Of a stretch of DNA of 64,000 nucleotides, positions 22,345-33,527 are shown piece after piece (position 1 is the first letter of the stretch; every line of letters begins with the position of its first letter). This DNA comes from Ephydatia muelleri (Eukaryota; Porifera; Demospongiae; Spongillida; Spongillidae): the NCBI GenBank assembly GCA_013339895.1, contig JABACO010000019.1:1116178-1180177 (forward strand), in the 5' to 3' direction. Both the position numbers and the translations under genes were made by a program. The notes below the pieces were generated by a model. That model made no database searches and was not told the DNA's origin. It saw only the letters and a program-made list of their open reading frames with translations.

Positions 22345-24898
22345 ATGGCGACCTCTTCACCAGAAGATACGTACTCTAGGTTTAGACTGCATCTGCAAGG
22401 GTCCTTTTCCTCTTGAGAGGAAAAGGAAATTTTTCTGAGTAGATTTGAGGCAGCGAAGCAACTACTTGCACCCGGTTGCAAGCGGAACGCTACTATCAGC
22501 GTGTTGAATACTTTGCTGGACCGTGTATTGACACAACCCGAGAATGTCCAGGCCTCAAGTAGCAGAACATTCTTTTCTAGGAATGAAATGATGTTGGATT
22601 CAGCAGGTTAGTTGGATGGATATATACATGTACGTTCGGTTATACAAAATTTGGTTTACTAACTTACTAAGGGATCTATACGGGAGACGAAGACGCCAGT
22701 GACCAAGACCTCTTTGTGGTCGAGCGTAAGACCTTCAAGAGTCTTTGTTCGGGCCTTGTCCAGCAGTGTGGCTGTCTCTCCAACCCATCTTGGACTATAG
22801 CTTCTTTCATAAAGGTATGAGTACCGTAAGTAATTCTCTGTATAAAACTCATTTACTACTCACTTAGAAGGGACATGTAGCTAGGGTCCAGTTTGTTTGC
22901 CCACACTGCAAGCAGTCACGTGTCTGGGCTAGTTCCAGAGTGCTGTCTCGTCATTACCTTGCTAATCAGAAGTAAGAGTACCATTTGGATTTAGTAGTAT
23001 CAATGTAAACGTGATTCTTTTTGCAGACTGGTCCATGCTTTCACCTGTGCTGGCATGTTGCCTCGCCAGTACATGAATTTCTATTTATTTGCTGGTATGG
23101 GTGTAGTGAAGCAGAAAAACATCAGTTCAGGTGGGTGCTGAGATGATCGATTTATTTTATTTTACATCCTGTTCTAATCCATGTTCATTCAGTTTATCAG
23201 AACAAACTGTACCAGCAAGTGGTGGCAGATGTAGCAGAGGAGTCTATGAAAGCTGCTGTTGAACGTGTGAAGGAAAGCCCTCACCGTGCTACAAGTGGAG
23301 AGGTTAGAGTGCCACATAAAAAAAAAGTGTATCAATATATTTACTATATAGTGGGTTATAACTGATGCACGTCACGATTCTACGTCAAATGCATACCACT
23401 CAACGGTACCTTGTCTGGCTGGAAGGTATGCACATAAGTTCTAAATGCCCATGTTTATCAGCGTATTGTCCATTTCAGTACACATAGGATTGTTGGGAAT
23501 TTCCACTCTTTCCAGACAGCAGCACAGAGTTGCTCAGACCAGGGGGGTGGCATGCATAAGATAGTCTTGCCTCAAGTTATTGCCCGAGGTTTGCTCTTGT
23601 GTCCCAACATTTTACAATTTCACATTTTCTTTCTAACAAAGGGTTAAACATCACAAAGGTAGCCCATGACTCAGGCTACTATAAAGCTGTATGTACGACA
23701 ACTCGGGATGGTCAATTCCTACGACCCTTGGCATGGTAAGGTATCTATTGGTTTTCAGTGGTGAATTGATTGGAGTTATTGCAGGCACTAAGAATGTGGG
23801 GAAGCAGTTGCGTCATATCTGTGCCGGTACAGGGATAGGACGTGGTTCACTGAACTTTCTGATAAGGGTATGTACTTTCTGGACATATTGATTAAAAATG
23901 AAATATCTGACTGACTATTCAGCAAGGTGCACCAAGGTGCACTTGTATTGGTGCATGAGGAACTGTGGTGGCAACCCTGTCCGTCTACGTGCAATGATCA
24001 TGAACATCAGCAAGCACTTTCAGGTTTGTATTTACATAGTGGGTGGGTGTGTATGTGTGTATGTTCTGTGTATGTGATGTGAATGTGTGTGATTGTGTGT
24101 CTTTTATGTGCATTAGTGCATTCCATACGTGATATGCATCCCTGTCTGTGATTCAGGGTGATCACCAAAGTTGCTATTCTGAGAGTCCCTGTCAACAGCC
24201 AGGTTACGTTCCACAAAGGAAGCCTCTCACTATGCCGGCAGCCATTAGTGCATATGAGGCTGCACTACGAAATACCCTCATCTACAAAAACGCTGATTCG
24301 TGCCATCTGGTATACATGTAACATGAACAACATATTATGTGAATGTACATATTTGTGTTCTTCCAGTGTCGGGACACCTACTGAATTGAGTCATTTAACC
24401 ATCAGCTGCTCACCTACCTCCCAAAGAGAATTCTCATCCACACCAAGACATTTGAAATGCGTATAAACTTGGCTGTGATGGATTGGGTGAGTGCTCTACT
24501 TGTTCTGTATGTGTGATGAGATTATGCATCCACATCGATCAGAATGAAAACTGTCAAAGGATGGCAACAAGTCACCACGAATACACAGATGTTCGCCGAC
24601 CAGACCATCACTCCACATACAATGTGTTGGTCAAGAAAACATATCGTTTTGTACAGAACATCTGGAGTATGTACGTTCTCAGGAACATCACATCTCAACA
24701 GTAAGTGACGATCAGTGATGCCTAATAATTGTTGTAAGACAAGTACTTTTTAGGATACTTCAGGATGATGAAGATGATGATGATGATATGGTGTTGCCTT
24801 ATGATGCAGCTATGTATGATGGAGACTATGTGGACAGTGAGGATGATGACTATGTTTGTTCAGAGGATGGTGGGGATGACGAGGAAGAAGATAACTGA
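22345..24898 (+). CDS. Intron-rich DDE-like transposase of unassigned superfamily (likely disabled copy)
   Basis: Fifteen exons, most separated by introns of only 40-150 bp: 22345-22400, 22443-22606, 22672-22814, 22868-22981, 23037-23130, 23193-23302, 23352-23425, 23479-23587, 23642-23735, 23785-23867, 23923-24023, 24157-24309, 24367-24486, 24543-24700, 24754-24898. Order of blocks: a C-x2-C zinc motif (FVCPHCKQSR), then VITDARHDSTSNAYHSTVPC, ITKVAHDSGYYKAV, TWFTELSDK, VHLYWCMRNCGGNP, then TYWIESFNHQLLTYLPKR and MDWNEN, with an acidic tail (DDEDDDDD). The pattern D (DARHD), D (AHDS) and E (WIESFNH) suggests a DDE nuclease; this is my inference. Similar proteins recur as uncharacterised multi-copy genes in marine invertebrates, from memory. 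Exon 10 has an in-frame stop at its second codon in the frame that joins its neighbours, and the KNVGKQLRHIC block lies in another frame, so this copy is probably inactive. Confidence 0.6.
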
Positions 24899-25502
24899 AG
24901 TTCTGTGGCTGTAGGTGATTTCCTATATTTACATAATTTTTATGCCCAGATGTCTTTTGTCAGCCACAGGTCTCATTTTATGAATTGATATCCCTGTCTT
25001 TATCTCAAAACAGTTCTTTTTAGAACTACCAGTACGAACAACAGATTTACTTTGTCAGATCTGCATCTGACAGCCAATGATGTATGTACATTATGAAAGC
25101 AAATCAATTTCGTCTCATTTTCCTTGCAGATCTTGAACCGTGGCTGCAGCTGGCACTTGATGGACTTGTGTGACTACTAAACTACATGTACATCCTACCA
25201 CGTTGTGGTGGTCCATGACCTGCCTGAGGACAACCCCAAAGCCTGCACATAGACACTTGGAACTTGGTGAAATGTGTGTCTTGAATGGACTGGAGGCTAC
25301 TAGTGATGCCCTTTGTAAGCCTAAACATGGGATTGATAAGGCTTGGCAAAGTCGTATCTCTCATCTGCATGAAATAATGTAGGAAAGCATATGTACATGT
25401 TTTCTATATTGATTGAGCTATTCCAGCTAAAACAGTATTGGAAATCATTCAGTTCATTCATTTCCACAACTTTCCCATAGCATGGATGAATGCCCCCTCG
25501 TG

Positions 25503-25919
25503 CTATCTGTGCATAATGGGATAATCAAATGAACAGGCAGCAATATGAATACGCACACATTCATGAGTCAGGTACTGGTCAGCAACACATACAATACTAA
25601 ATAACTTGTTACAAAAATGATGATCTGTAGTTAGTGTAAGGAATGCCCACTGGATTTGGATACCTGCTTCTGATTTCCTATGTAGCAAAGAGATTATAAG
25701 TACACTTTCTAATACGAAGGTTGGATCATTCACATTTTGTACACATTTTGGCATTATCTCTCTTCTGTCCAATGGGTGCATCACCAATCCCTTCCTCGCC
25801 AGGTATGTTGGGTGGTCCCACAACCCCAGGTCTTTCAAAAGCTTCCAGAATTGCTGGTAAAGTTTGTACCGCTTTCTGTCATTGGCTAAGGATGGGACAG
25901 CTCTCCCAGTGAGGAACAC
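25503..25919 (-). CDS. Hypothetical protein encoded opposite the transposase
   Basis: A 138-codon open frame inside the TIR-bounded element, convergent with the transposase gene. It has a block RKRYKLYQQFWKLLKDLGLW followed by RKGLVMHPLDRREIMPKCVQ. Such MPxCV blocks occur in small domains like the P2X7-receptor intracellular domain that often accompany invertebrate transposons, but this resemblance is loose. It could be one exon of a longer gene or a remnant. Confidence 0.3.
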   Translation of the reverse strand: MFLTGRAVPSLANDRKRYKLYQQFWKLLKDLGLWDHPTYLARKGLVMHPLDRREIMPKCVQNVNDPTFVLESVLIISLLHRKSEAGIQIQWAFLTLTTDHHFCNKLFSIVCVADQYLTHECVRIHIAACSFDYPIMHR

Positions 25920-27356
25920 AGGTGGCCGACGGATTATGCAAGGCCAAAACAGCTAGGCAGTGTGGACAACAAGGTTCATTTGGAGTGCCATTCAGCACTG
26001 GTGGGTCTCCTCCTGATGGGATATTGTTGCTATGACAACCAAGCAATTAACCTCGTGGGCACTGCACTGTATAAGTTTCTGAACTGGCTAGCATTTGTAA
26101 CATCTTAGAGCCCTGTACAACTGGAGTTGGTGGCTGGCACTTGACAGGTATCTTGGCATGTTATTTCTATGCATACATTATCCACCCCTCCTGTGTTGTG
26201 ATGGTCTATGACTTGTCTTACAGTTAGGTCAGCCACAAATGTCGCAGGCAGGCATCCATGGCCAGTGGTACATTCAACCACAACCTTGCATAAATGAGTG
26301 TGTAGGAATGTGGGTGATCACTGGTACAATTGAACTACAGATGAGTAGGAATGTGGCTGATTCTGGCTTGTGTATGAGTATACTAACTAATTGCATTGCT
26401 CTATATATTACCTGTGTTAATTATTTGACTAATTCGTTTTGCTGAATCATGTGCCTGACAACATATAACCTTACCTTTATTCTAGGAACGGCGCTAGGTT
26501 CGGAAGACATAATTCGCAGAAATTTCAGCACGTGGAGATGTGGTTTTTGATTTCCAGTAAATGAGACAGCTGGAATCAGGGCTTTCAAAAGTTTTCTCCT
26601 GTTTTGTTTGCTCACGCAAATGCTCATATTTTGTTTGCTCACGCAAATGCTCATGCAGCCACGCTCACCTTTGAAACTCACGTAAAGCCTCGCAGAGCTT
26701 GTAACAGCTATCAATGCACTCTCCAGTATAAACTGAAACACAATGCGAGTCTGTTTCGAGAACAAATAAACACGCGCGATAGAGTACTAAGAAGTACTTG
26801 ATCTGCCCGTCTTAACGATGTAAAAACGATGTAGCCAGCAAGTTTGGGTGAGAATCCTAACAGCTTACAAAACTACGCCATTCTGAGGATGTTGAGCTCA
26901 CGTGATTTCCGGTTGGATCCAAGCGCCTTTTATACGGGAGTTTGAGCACGGCCTGCGCCACTATTTACGTGGCGTCTCCTCCTTTAATTGTAATGTACAT
27001 GTACAATATTTTTAAAAAGAAAGAATGCCAAGAGTTGTGTTCTATACTTTAATGAGCGATCGATATGAACGCAAATAAATCACTTTCGAGAAAGTGAATC
27101 GAATTAATTAGTAATGCAAACATGATGGTTGTGGTAAGATATTGCAATTATTTACAAATATAAAAATGTCCCTTCTGAAGCCTTACGTAGAACGAGTGTT
27201 GATACAAGATTGTAGCCAACCCACTGTAACTTGATCTTCACACAATTTGCACTTGGATAGAACCGTGCAAGCTGAGCGTGGATTCTGTAGTAGTTCATCA
27301 GTTTGCCAGAATTTAATAAATTAATGACGCGCTTTTCATCAGATCAGTATATGAAA

Positions 27357-27608
27357 TGGGACAGTTTCCGCGAAAATTGCCCCACGGTTAAAATGTTATA
27401 AAAATGCATCGCGTTTGAATCGCTATAACTTCCCAACGGATAACGCTATCGACTTCCTATTTTCAACACTTCATAGTGAAATGGTGTAGTATGAAGTGTT
27501 GAAAATAGGAAGTCGATAGCGTTATCCGTTGGGAAGTTATAGCGATTCAAACGCGATGCATTTTTATAACATTTTAACCGTGGGGCAATTTTCGCGGAAA
27601 CTGTCCCA
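27357..27608. mobile_element. 252-bp foldback MITE (TGGGACAGTTTCCGCG ends)
   Basis: The left end TGGGACAGTTTCCGCGAAAA and the right end TTTTCGCGGAAACTGTCCCA are exact complements. Pairing extends through almost the whole element around a short centre near 27482. It shares TATAACTTCC, CGATAGCG-type and CTATTTTCAACACTTCAT blocks with the element at 31224-32087 and the end motif GTTTCCGCGAAAA with 47801-48004. Confidence 0.9.
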
Positions 27609-28604
27609 AATAATAATATGCAAACGTTAGTGCTAACACACTTCATGCAAAACTGCTCATGCAGTGTGGTTGTGCACTTTGAATCAAAGTACAGCCTAAA
27701 GCACTACTTTGAATAGCAGACCCATCATCCGTTGTGCTATTGGTATGCACAATATCTCTGGTAGTATACCACATGTGGACAGAGGTATTGCAGATACAGT
27801 CAAATCAATCACCCCAGAAGCCATCACTAACAGAACACTGTCTTCTGTATTCACTGAAGCAGTAGAAATACCTCTCTTGTAATGTGCTGGAGATTTTGTT
27901 AAATGGAGATATTGTGGCAGACGTCTGCTGTGAGGTTAGCTGTCATGTCACATATCTCATTGTGCATGAGTCGTATAGTCACCAAAGGACACGAGAGAGC
28001 ATGTATGACTTTCCACATGTACAGGTAGAGAGAGGGTAGGTTATATGGTTGCCCGCCATAACTAAGAGTCATAGCATCATGAAATGCAAGTAAATCCATT
28101 CTCATTTATGGGTAGAGATGTCAACTAGTTGGATATACCCTCTTCTTGAGCTATAAGTCCATGGATCGTTGAGTTTTTATTTTGAGTTGTGCACTTCCTT
28201 CCTGACTTCAACCTGCTGTTCAGTAGAGCTGTTTGTTCAGGTTGAGGTTGTACAGAGGCTTGAACACAGATCTTGCATGAGGTTGCATATTCCAGATTGG
28301 AAGATGTAGTTGCCAAGACAACCCAATCTGGAAGGTAGTGAGAGTAGGCCATAGGATGGCACCCTGCCAGTTAAACATCGGGTCAACATGGACCAAAGAA
28401 CATCTTTAAGGGGTTGGAAAAGCACTGCAATGTCAAACAAGACCGTATGTACCAACCCATGAGTAATTTTGCATGTTGCTGGGTAGTTGCATGCAATGTC
28501 AGATAGGGTGAGCAATTCATTTACCCAACTACCAACCTTTTCTCTCACTTAACAAATTATTGCCTAGAGGAGCATCAATATGTGGCCTACCAGCAGTAGT
28601 GATG

Positions 28605-28915
28605 AAGTCCATGCCATGAAATGCTGAAACAGCAGAGGTGTAGCCATGGAATACTGAAAGGGCCAGGTTGAGTCAAGTTAGTGGCATGGAATGCTGAAAA
28701 GGCAGAGGTAGAGTCAAGTTAGTGGCATGGAATGCTGACAGGGCAGAGGTAGAGTCAGTTTAGTGTCATGGAATGCTGACAGGGCAGAGGTAGAGTCAAG
28801 TTAGTGGCATGGAATGCTGAAAGGGCAGAAGTAGAGTCAACTTAGTGGCATGGAATGCTGACAGGGCAGAGGTAAAGTCAAGTTAGTGGCATGGAATGCT
28901 GAAAGGGCAGAGGTA
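28605..28915. repeat. About 45-bp tandem repeat inside the RT pseudogene
   Basis: Roughly seven units of GTGGCATGGAATGCTGAMAG followed by GGCAGAGGTAGAGTCAAGTTA. Confidence 0.9.
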
Positions 28916-29039
28916 TAAGCATGATGAGCAAGATTTATTAGCATTGATACAGCAACCATAAGAGAGACCAAGGCTGCTGCATGCATGGTCTTGTCCCACC
29001 ACTCTGGTCATGTTGAGTACTGTAACAGTGGCTGAAGCA

Positions 29040-29463
29040 TTATCAGCATACTGTACTTGGTTCACTTCAACAGATGACCACATTATCCGCATACTGTACT
29101 TGGTTCACTTCAACAGATGACCACATTATCCGCATACTGTACTTGGTTCACTTCAACAGATGACCACATTATCCGCATACTGTACTTGGTTCACTTCAAC
29201 AGATGACCACATTATCCGCATACTGTACTTGGTTCACTTCAACGATGACCACATTATCCGCATACTGTACTTGGTTCACTTCAACAGATGACCACATTAT
29301 CCGCATACTGTACTTGGTTCACTTCAACAGATGACCACATTATCTACTGTACTTGGTTCACTTCAACAGATGACCACATTATCCGCATACTGTACTTGGT
29401 TCACTTCAACAGATGACCACATTATCCGCATACTGTACTTGGTTCACTTCAACAGATGACCAC
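29040..29463. repeat. About 44-bp tandem amplification of the RT YADD segment
   Basis: Nine to ten units of CATACTGTACTTGGTTCACT, TCAACAGATGACCACATTAT and CCG. The reverse complement of a unit translates as SSVEVNQVQYAD, the catalytic box region of the RT pseudogene, so the array arose from that coding segment. Units are almost identical; one lacks CCGCA and one lacks an A. Confidence 0.92.
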
Positions 29464-29737
29464 CGAAGGCAGCAGGATGCCAAAGGGCATACATTGGCAT
29501 TGCAAGTGGATCTCCTTGAATGGCGCCTGCTTTTGAGGGAATGGTGGTTTCACTTCAATAGAATTATGATATGAGTGATGACTTAGGATCAAAAAATTAA
29601 GTGCACAGATTTCTTTCCACCAGGGCAATGAATGACAGCAATTGATTGAAAGGATGAGTAAAGCCATCTCCAGCCTCTTGCATCAGTCCCAGATGGACCA
29701 CCAGAGCAGCTATCTGTGTGTAGTGCAGCAGCTGTTA

Positions 29738-29873
29738 TGGTTGAGGCATCAAGATGGGATGTGGTGCAAGTGGTGTGCTGTTGTCCATGAGGATGACATC
29801 CTGTTATGGTTGAGGCATCAAGATGGGATGTGGTGCAAGTGGTGTGCTGTTGTCCATGAGGATGACATCCAGT
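29738..29873. repeat. 68-bp tandem duplication
   Basis: The block GTTATGGTTGAGGCATCAAG through GATGACATCC occurs twice, directly adjacent and identical. Confidence 0.9.
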
Positions 29874-30179
29874 GATGCTGGTTATTTTGATGGAACTTTC
29901 AGAGGGGGTGATGGTATCTGATTTTAGGCATATCATCCTTGGTTTGACTCTGTAACTGGATGGCATTTGCCTTCTGTTTAACATTTGTTTAGCAAAGGAG
30001 AGAACTACTGTCATGTTTGGTGCTATGAGATGTTGTTTGTTAAATTGCCTTGCAGTTTCTATATCTCCATCCTTCCAACTCTTGGCTAAGCACTCAATAC
30101 AATCATGTGACTTGGACATGTGATCCCAAATACCGATCATTCATCCTGGATCAACTTTGAGTCTAGGATATAGTCACAT

Positions 30180-32925
30180 GACATTGCATACGATCGTGTG
30201 AGTTGAGTTAGACAGTCGAATTGACAGATCAATGAACTCACAAGCAGCTGAACAGGTACGAAAAAATATGATTTTCCTAACATCGATCTTAAAGTGCATT
30301 GAATTTTGTGGACGCCAAGGTATTGATTTGAGGGGGCACCGTGATGACAATATGGTAGAAGACGACATCAATAAAGGCAATTTCTTTGCTTTACTACAGC
30401 TCAGGGTAGATTCTGGTGACTTCTGAAAGAAAATTTAGACACTTGTAAAAAAAATGCGTCATACATTTCAAAAACATCACAAAATGAACTACTTGACTGT
30501 ATTAAAACATATATACAGTCACCAATTGTCCAAGAAATAGCCAAACAACCAGCTGGTCCACATTACGGCATTATGGCTGATGAAGTCACCAATGTTAGCA
30601 ATTGGGAACAGCTAGGCGTTCTTGTCAGGTATTTGAAAGATTCAGAGCCTGTTGAAAGGCTTCTTTTCTTCGCAAAATGTGAAAAAATCACTGGAGCTGC
30701 TTTGTGTGATGAGATTATTGCTGGATTGAAAGAATTGGGCTTGACCCATCCAACTGCAGATCACAGTGCTTTGATGGAGCTGGTAATATGGCTGGTGTTC
30801 AGAATGGTTGTGCGGCAAACTGCACCCAGAGCGCCTTACTTTCACTGTGCCAGCCATGCATGATTTGAATCTAGTTTTGTGCAAAGCATGTAAGGTTCCT
30901 CCCTATTGTTTGCCTGCTGGAAACACTGAAGACCTTGGGTGTTTTCTTCAAATATTTACCCAAACGACAAAGGCGGCTTGAACAAGCAATTGAATTAATT
31001 AACACTGAGAGAAAAACATTACCTAAAAGATGAAAATGAAGCCAATGTGTGAGACACGGTGGGTGGAAAAGCACAAATGCCTTGATGACTTTTATGAACT
31101 CTTTGAAGCATTGATTGACTGCTTGGAGGCTATCGCAACAGAGCCAGACTGGGATTCCAAAGCGAAAACAGATGCCAGTGGCTTGCTATTTCAGATTACA
31201 AGTTCAACGTTTTTGTGTGCGTTATCTTATTTATTTGGATATATATATGGGTCAGTTTCCGAGAAAATGAGCCTTCGCTATATATATATAAAAGTTATAA
31301 AAATCATTCACGTTTGAATCGCTATAACTTCCGAACGGTACACGCCATTGATTTCCTATTTTCAACACTTCATACTACACCATTTCTCTACGGTAAAATA
31401 CTTTTTGGGGTCTTGCACTTGCTCCGTGCCTGTATTGCAACGTCCGATACCCCACAAGGTATGAACCCGTCATAGCTTTCGGCAGGAGTAATCAAATCGC
31501 TTCAAATTCGGTATGTAGATAGAGAGGTCCTATACCTATCGATTTGTTCTGTTCGTTAATTTTTATGCCATCTGTTACGGAGATACAGTTGAATAAACTA
31601 CGTGCACGTTTTCCCGCTTGATTCGCGCCAATGTAATAATCCCCGCCTCCCCATACATTGAGCGGAGCGCAATTTGCCCAAATCATTGGCGCGAAACGAG
31701 CGCGAAAATGTGCACGTAGTTTGTTCAACTGTATCTCTGTAACGGATTGCATAAAAATTAACGAACAGAACAAATAGATAGATATAGGACCTCTCCACCT
31801 ACAAACCGAATTTGAAGCGATTTGATTACTCCTACAGAAAGTTATGGCGGGTTTGAACCCGGTGGGGTATCGAACGTTGCAATACTGGCAAGGAGCAAGT
31901 GCAAGACCCCAAAACACATTCTGCCATAGAGAAATGGTGTGGTATGAAGTGTTGAAAATAGGATGTTGATGGCATGTACCGTTCGGAAGTTATAGCGATT
32001 TAAACGTGAATGATTTTTATAACTTTTATATATATATAGCGAAGGCTCATTTTCTCGGAAACTGACCCATATCCAAATAAATAAGATACTGAGCTGAACG
32101 CATACCAAAACTTTGAGTATCCTTTTGCAAGGCAGCACAATAGACATTGTGACAGCATATACGAGAAGGTCAAACTTGCGCAGGATGAAATTATGCATGT
32201 GCAAAACAATGCTGAAGACGAATTCCATTCTATTATTGAGAAAGCAACAGTGATGGCAGAAACAGCTGGCACAACCATTTCCAAGCCAAGAACGGTAAAG
32301 AGGCAAACTCTGCGGGGGAATGTTGATGCAGACACACCAGAAATTGATTACCGCCAAACTATGTATTTGCCTTTTGTAGATGGCATAATTCAACAGTTGT
32401 CTGATCTGTTTCCTCAGCTTACTCTTCGTGCTACACGAGGCCTTCTTCTAATACCAAGCAATCTGGAAAAACTTACAGACAAGAGTATTATCGACATTAT
32501 GGAATACTATGAGCCTGATTTATTTTGCAAGCACAGTTTTATCCAAGAGGTTCGACTTTGGAAGAGGCAGTGGAGTGCTGATGACAACCTCCCTTCAGCC
32601 AACCCTTCAGCATAAAGACTGTGATCCAAACTTTTTTCCTAATATACACAGAGTTCTGTGTCAAATGTTACTTTGTCCTGTTACCAGTGCTGGGGTAGAA
32701 CGAGCAAATTCCTCACTGAGGTACATTAAAAATGTGTACCGCAGCACTATGACAGAAGATAGATTGAACGCGTTAATCCTATACTATTTATTCACAGAGA
32801 TATTAAACTTGACTATGATGCAATTGTTGATACGTATGGCAATAGGCATCCCCACAGAATGTTGTTTGTCAACCCTCTATCATAGTGAAATATTTTATGA
32901 TAATAATAATTTATCTAAATAGCTC
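30180..32925 (+). pseudogene. hAT (ZMYM/P52-like) transposase pseudogene split by a foldback element
   Basis: In order: VRKNMIFLTSILKCIEFCGR and INKGNFFALLQLRVDSGDF (30260-30425), then after frame breaks KQPAGPHYGIMADEVTNVSN (30550-30615), NTEDLGCFLQ, CETRWVEKHKCLDDFYELFE (31046-31110), then the insertion at 31224-32087, then PRTVKRQTLRGNVDADTPEI (32290-32350), and the hAT C-terminal dimerisation block CPVTSAGVERANSSLRYIKN (32675-32735). This is the domain order of hAT transposases related to the 52-kDa PKR-inhibitor repressor and ZMYM1. At least four frame changes plus the insertion make it non-functional. An RNase-H-fold DDE core is implied by the family, not seen intact. No host-gene role is suggested. 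Confidence 0.85.
31224..32087. mobile_element. 864-bp foldback element inserted in hAT pseudogene
   Basis: ATCTTATTTATTTGGATAT at the left is complemented by ATATCCAAATAAATAAGAT at the right. Inside these, GGGTCAGTTTCCGAGAAAAT and its complement pair, and pairing continues to a centre near 31650. It interrupts the transposase reading frame and so is younger than that gene. It belongs to the same family as 13975-14750 and 27357-27608. Confidence 0.9.
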
Positions 32926-33527
32926 AATTTTTCTGTTTTGTTCAAGGGGCTTTTAAATTTGTGAGGTATAATATTATAGGTTAAGTAAAACATATATGTA
33001 TAAAAATGCCAAAATAGCAGAAGTTTAGTAAAAACTATAAACAATTAAGAGTGTAAACTGTGTAGGTATTTTAAGAGATTGGCGTTATTATTGTGTTCAT
33101 GTAATTATCATTGCAACTGTGCCTTGTATTTGTTGGGAAAGTATACAGGAGAAGCCACAAAAGGTTCTAAACTGCAGGAAATGGGTTGGCGGCTGGGGCT
33201 CCGCCCCAGAACCCGCTGGGCAGACCTCCTACCTGGATTTTGGTCCTCCGCGCACGGTTCACAACTTCCTCTGTATATCAGTGTCACGAACTCCAGAATA
33301 AGAAGAAACATACACACATGATGAAATATAGAGCGCAAACCATGGCTCAACTTCTCGTAACGTAAGCTGAGCTCGGTGCTTACAGTTCATACGACATTGG
33401 ATCAGAAGTAACAATAAATAAAGCACAAGGCATTGCGGCAATCATAAAAATTTGCAACGACACTCCCTCATGCCCCGCCTACTGCATCACGGCGCGAGCA
33501 AATCAATACTAGTATTAGACGCAAGCA
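32926..33527. other. Intergenic; VIPAS39 promoter region
   Basis: AT-rich sequence to about 33130, then a GC-richer part just upstream of the VIPAS39 start at 33528. No TATA box or named element is seen; the short open frames are not convincing genes. Confidence 0.5.

Larger units (their letters stand above)
22126..26937. mobile_element. 4.8-kb DNA transposon with terminal inverted repeats
   Basis: Left CCGTATAAAAGGAGCTTGGA (continuing TCCAA) at 22126-22150 and the inverted right end at 26913-26937 match with one mismatch in 25. Both contain TATAAAAGG. Between them lie a spliced transposase-like gene (22345-24898) and a smaller open frame on the opposite strand (25503-25919). I could not fix the outer ends or the target duplication; the 25-bp match may be only the inner part of the TIR. 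The stretch 24900-25500 and 25920-26900 has no recognised gene. Confidence 0.6.
28125..29670 (-). pseudogene. Degraded reverse-transcriptase gene (retroelement pseudogene)
   Basis: Reading the - strand downwards gives reverse-transcriptase-like pieces in the correct order: near 29530 a CQCMPFGI block (the QCMPFGL fingers motif), near 29060 VNQVQYADNAS (YADD catalytic box with the second D lost), LSYGCCINANKSC, and at 28548-28240 VGSWVNELLTLSDIA, HGLVHTVLFDI and LTGRVPSYGLLSLPSRLGCL. The last blocks match the region downstream of RT in a retroelement lineage common in cnidarians and sponges (from memory). Frames are broken and two tandem arrays interrupt it, so it is dead. The stretch 29671-30150 (- strand) may be its degraded upstream part but has no motif I can name. 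Confidence 0.6.

Noticed and set aside
28605..29463. Regular repeats that look superficially like a CRISPR array
   Set aside because: Units are contiguous with no unique spacers, in a eukaryotic context; they are ordinary tandem repeats.
29589..30140. 183-codon - strand frame starting MIGIWDHMSKSHDCIECLAK
   Set aside because: No recognisable domain; includes the 68-bp duplication; may be degraded upstream part of the RT pseudogene but cannot be supported as a gene.
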